A DNA stretch of 64,000 nt, taken from JAXMAR01 sp046350295. GTDB lineage: Bacteria > Planctomycetota > Planctomycetia > Gemmatales > Gemmataceae. Positions 61,743 through 64,000 of this stretch are shown here, one piece after another. A program made the translations under genes and the position numbers. The stretch covers positions 62,001 through 126,000 of the forward strand of contig JAXMAR010000013.1 of assembly GCA_046350295.1 (NCBI GenBank). Reading direction: 5' to 3'. Under the pieces are notes generated by a model, which was given only the letters and a program-made list of their open reading frames with translations, was not told where the DNA came from and searched no databases. The stretch's first letter is position 1, and every line of letters starts with the position of its first letter.

Positions 61743-63335
61743 ATGACACCCCAACCCCAGCGCCGCATCTCCTGGCCAAACATCTTCACGCTGCTCGCCC
61801 TCGCGCTCGTCGGCGTCGGCTACTTCAGCGTCTTCGCCGATCTCGATTGGTCCTGGCAAGTCCGCACCGGTGAAGTGATCGTTCAGACGGGAACGCTCCG
61901 GGTCGAAGACTCCTTCTCCTACACCATCCACGGCGAGCGTCTCCACGACTTCGAATGGCTCTACGAGGTCCTCCTCTATCTCGTCTGGAACGCCTTCGGC
62001 AGCGGCGGCCTCAAGCTGCTCAAGGTCATCGTCATCTTCACGCCGCTCCTCCTCGTCGCCTGGCGCCTTTGCGTCGGCGGCGTCAAGTGGCACGGCGTCG
62101 TCCTCGCCCTCGGCCTCGCCGTCTTCGTCCTCACCCCCGCCTGGAACCTCCGCCCGCTTTACGTCACAACCATCGGCCTCCTGCTCCTCGCCGGCCTCCT
62201 CCGCGATCACTGCACGGGTCGCAAACCGCTCCCCTGGTGGACTGTCCTCGTCACGCTGCTGTGGGCGAACATGCATCCCGGCGTCATCACCGGGCAAGGC
62301 CTGCTCCTGGGGGCCATCGGCTGGGAATGGCTCAATCGGCGGCTGATGTGGAACCCGCCGCTTGACCGTCCGTCAATCACGCGCTTGACGCTAATCGGCG
62401 GCCTCGCCTTCCTTGCCACCTTCGTCTGTCCCGATCCAATCGAGCGCCTCCGCTACACCTTCATGCCCGAGCTGGCCCATCCGATCATGCGCATCTTCGC
62501 CGAGATGCATCCCCTCTACACCTTCATCACGACGCCGCCCTCTGCCGTCGGCCTCGTCTACGTCCTGGCGGCGCTCTTGATGTGCAGCGTCTTCGCACGC
62601 TTCACGGATTATCGCGCCTGGGAAATCGCTCTGCTCGCCGGGACGGCCCTGCTCGGCAACATCGCCTATCGCAGCATGATGGACTGGCTACTCGTGATGC
62701 TCGCCGTCGCCGGCCCACGCCTCAAGGACATGCTCGCTTCGGCCGCCCGCCGCGATCGGCGCCGGCCGACGACCGCGACTCTCCTCCGCGCCGACCGCTG
62801 CCTGCGCCGCTGCCTCACCTGCCCTCTCTTCGTGTTTCAGCCCGGCTGGCTCGCCCTCGGCTGCGCCGCTTTCATCGTCCTTTCCCTCGTCCCCGCCTGG
62901 TCCCGCGCCATGCCGATCGAGAACTCCCCCGATTGGCCCGTCGCCGCCCTCGACGCCGCCCAGCGCGCCGGCCTCAAAGGCCGCTTCTTCGGCCCCCCCG
63001 ACTACGGCGCCTACGTCGGCTGGCGTCTCAAAGATAACGGCCTCTGTTACACCGACACGCGCGGCTTCTTCTTTCCCCCGCTCCTGCTCGAGGACAGCCA
63101 CTTCATCCCGCAACTCGGCCCGCAATGGCGCGAACGCATTGACCGCGTCATCGGGTGCTACCACACCGACTTCTTTCTCTTGGAGACGGAAGGCCCGCGC
63201 GGCCAGCTATGGCAAACCCTTCAACCCCACATTGACACGCCGCTCTACCGCGATCAGAAATGCGTTCTGCTCTCGACCGCGCAGGTGAGGCAGGGCTTGG
63301 AGCGGATGGACCGGGCGCTGGCGGGCTTGCGGTAG
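61743..63335 (+). CDS. Large polytopic membrane protein of unknown function
   Basis: A 530-residue protein with about ten membrane helices in the first 420 residues (for example IFTLLALALVGVGYFSVF, VIVIFTPLLLVAWRLCV, WLALGCAAFIVLSLVPAW) and a soluble C-terminal part (GPPDYGAYVGWRLKDNGLCY, FFLLETEGPRGQLWQTLQP). Residues such as DLDWSWQVRTGEVIV and FEWLYEVLLYLVWN near the N-terminus resemble the first loop of GT-C-like membrane proteins, but no fold is confirmed. It may work with the glycosyltransferase just upstream. Confidence 0.75.
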   Translation: MTPQPQRRISWPNIFTLLALALVGVGYFSVFADLDWSWQVRTGEVIVQTGTLRVEDSFSYTIHGERLHDFEWLYEVLLYLVWNAFGSGGLKLLKVIVIFTPLLLVAWRLCVGGVKWHGVVLALGLAVFVLTPAWNLRPLYVTTIGLLLLAGLLRDHCTGRKPLPWWTVLVTLLWANMHPGVITGQGLLLGAIGWEWLNRRLMWNPPLDRPSITRLTLIGGLAFLATFVCPDPIERLRYTFMPELAHPIMRIFAEMHPLYTFITTPPSAVGLVYVLAALLMCSVFARFTDYRAWEIALLAGTALLGNIAYRSMMDWLLVMLAVAGPRLKDMLASAARRDRRRPTTATLLRADRCLRRCLTCPLFVFQPGWLALGCAAFIVLSLVPAWSRAMPIENSPDWPVAALDAAQRAGLKGRFFGPPDYGAYVGWRLKDNGLCYTDTRGFFFPPLLLEDSHFIPQLGPQWRERIDRVIGCYHTDFFLLETEGPRGQLWQTLQPHIDTPLYRDQKCVLLSTAQVRQGLERMDRALAGLR

Positions 63336-63402
63336 AACGGCGCGGCAGGGCAAGGTTCCTGCCGAGCCGGGCCGCTCGGAAAGCACTCCTCGTCCTTCCT
63401 CG

Positions 63403-63755
63403 CTAGCCGTCCAGATAGCCTTCTTTTCTTCCCCATGCGAGCCACGCCTCCGTCATCGCCTGCATGTCACCGGCCATCCGTTCCTTGATTGGATTCGCGT
63501 CTGTCAGCGCGTGGAAAGCCCAGAACCAATCGGCCGGCCGTTATCACGCAAGTCTGCGAGGATCAAAGGAACCGCGGCCTGCCCCATGCCGATGATCTTC
63601 TGATAGGCGATGTGCATCGCCTTGGTTCGCACGTTGGAGACGAATCGCGTCTCCTTCTTCCAGGTCCGTGATAGGCGACCAAATCTCCGCACCGTCGCTT
63701 TCGCCGCCATGGCATCTTGGGTAACGCCGTTCCTCTCGGTTGTTGCCGACCTCAT
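63403..63755 (-). pseudogene. Conserved small protein, frameshifted
   Basis: From ATG 63755, with GGAGGAGGCG upstream, the frame encodes RRFGRLSRTWKKETRFVSNV, HIAYQKIIGMGQAAVPLILA and DLRDNGRP, then runs to a stop. In the next frame the expected ending follows: DWFWAFHALTDANPIKERMA, then MTEAWLAWGRRKGYLDG and a stop at 63403. The sequence GGCCGGCCGATTGG lacks one G (near 63538) relative to the expected CCG-GAT-TGG. I recall similar proteins as short conserved hypotheticals. Function unknown. Confidence 0.8.
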
Positions 63756-63811
63756 CGCCTCCTCCTTCTGCTTGGTCTCACGCCGCTCGCTCCTTCGTCA
63801 CTCCGCCTCGG

Positions 63812-64000
63812 TCACTCCGCCCCCGGCAACACGCCCGTCTCCACCGCCTTCCGCAGCGCCGCCGAGCTCGCCTCCCACGCCGTCTGATACGTCGACTCCA
63901 GCGGCGTCTCCACGTAGATGTCGCTCGTCACGAACAGCGACATCTCCGGCAACGCATCGCCAAGACCGACCGGCGCGACGTAAGCCACGCGCTCCTCCGC
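63812..64000 (-). CDS. C-terminal end of an unidentified protein (cut by window edge)
   Basis: The last 62 residues of a gene entering from the right. They read VAYVAPVGLGDALPEMSLFV, SDIYVETPLESTYQTAWEAS and AALRKAVETGVLPGAE before the stop. The pattern resembles the C-terminus of DUF4058-like proteins, but I am not sure. A short direct repeat (GTCACTCCGCC) surrounds the stop. Confidence 0.6.
   Translation of the reverse strand, partial: AEERVAYVAPVGLGDALPEMSLFVTSDIYVETPLESTYQTAWEASSAALRKAVETGVLPGAE

Overview
The window is GC-rich DNA that looks like a member of the Planctomycetota, most likely Gemmataceae or a relative. Lineage markers seen are a DUF1559 prepilin-like protein, a TIGR03000 cysteine-rich protein, a TIGR03067-like secreted protein, an ECF sigma factor whose gene overlaps a Ser/Thr kinase gene, a PEP-CTERM protein, proline-rich DUF11 and leucine-rich-repeat surface proteins, and an H4MPT-linked formyltransferase (ftr). 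No tRNA, rRNA or CRISPR array was recognised.

Layout. 1-5 kb (minus strand): 5' part of mutS, an RsbW-like kinase and STAS antagonist pair, DUF2203, and an exported S41 protease. 5-7.3 kb (plus): proB, then an ECF sigma gene overlapping a membrane protein that is probably its anti-sigma factor. 7.4-7.8 kb: a CHC2 zinc-finger gene between perfect 26-bp inverted repeats. 8-23 kb: membrane and exported proteins, a phosphatase, an enolase-superfamily protein, a Lon-type substrate-binding protein, a GspF-like protein, a response regulator with GAF domain, a cyanophycinase-like protein, and an unusual cNMP-binding/ferredoxin fusion. 24-27.8 kb: a group II intron directly before an ABC ATPase gene, then a HEPN gene overlapping a gene of unknown function. 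27.8-36 kb (minus): a frameshifted double von Willebrand A protein and an ECF sigma/Ser-Thr kinase cluster. 36-43 kb: smpB, a MazG-like gene, surface proteins, rimI and a pentapeptide-repeat protein. 43-51 kb: DUF3052 with a frameshifted Gfo/Idh/MocA oxidoreductase, a large LRR protein, and an aldo/keto reductase-ftr-rpn group in which a second copy of the ftr 3' end lies beyond rpn. 51-58 kb: decayed genes, an indoleamine-2,3-dioxygenase-like gene, a sigma factor with a fused extracytoplasmic domain, HEAT-like membrane proteins and TIGR03000. 58.4-60 kb: a complete ISKra4-like insertion sequence with a 9-bp target duplication. 60-64 kb: a glycosyltransferase, a large membrane protein, a frameshifted conserved gene, and a gene cut by the window end.

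Six apparent single-base frame breaks were found in otherwise well-conserved reading frames (near 29.23, 44.10, 44.13, 51.34, 51.70 and 63.54 kb), plus one in-frame nonsense codon (60.05 kb). They may be true decay or assembly errors and should be checked against reads.

The best candidates for undescribed biology are the rpn gene between two diverged copies of the ftr 3' end, the cNMP-binding/four-[4Fe-4S] fusion, the intron that separates an ABC ATPase start codon from its likely ribosome-binding site, the inverted-repeat-bounded CHC2 gene, and the HEPN plus unknown-partner pair.
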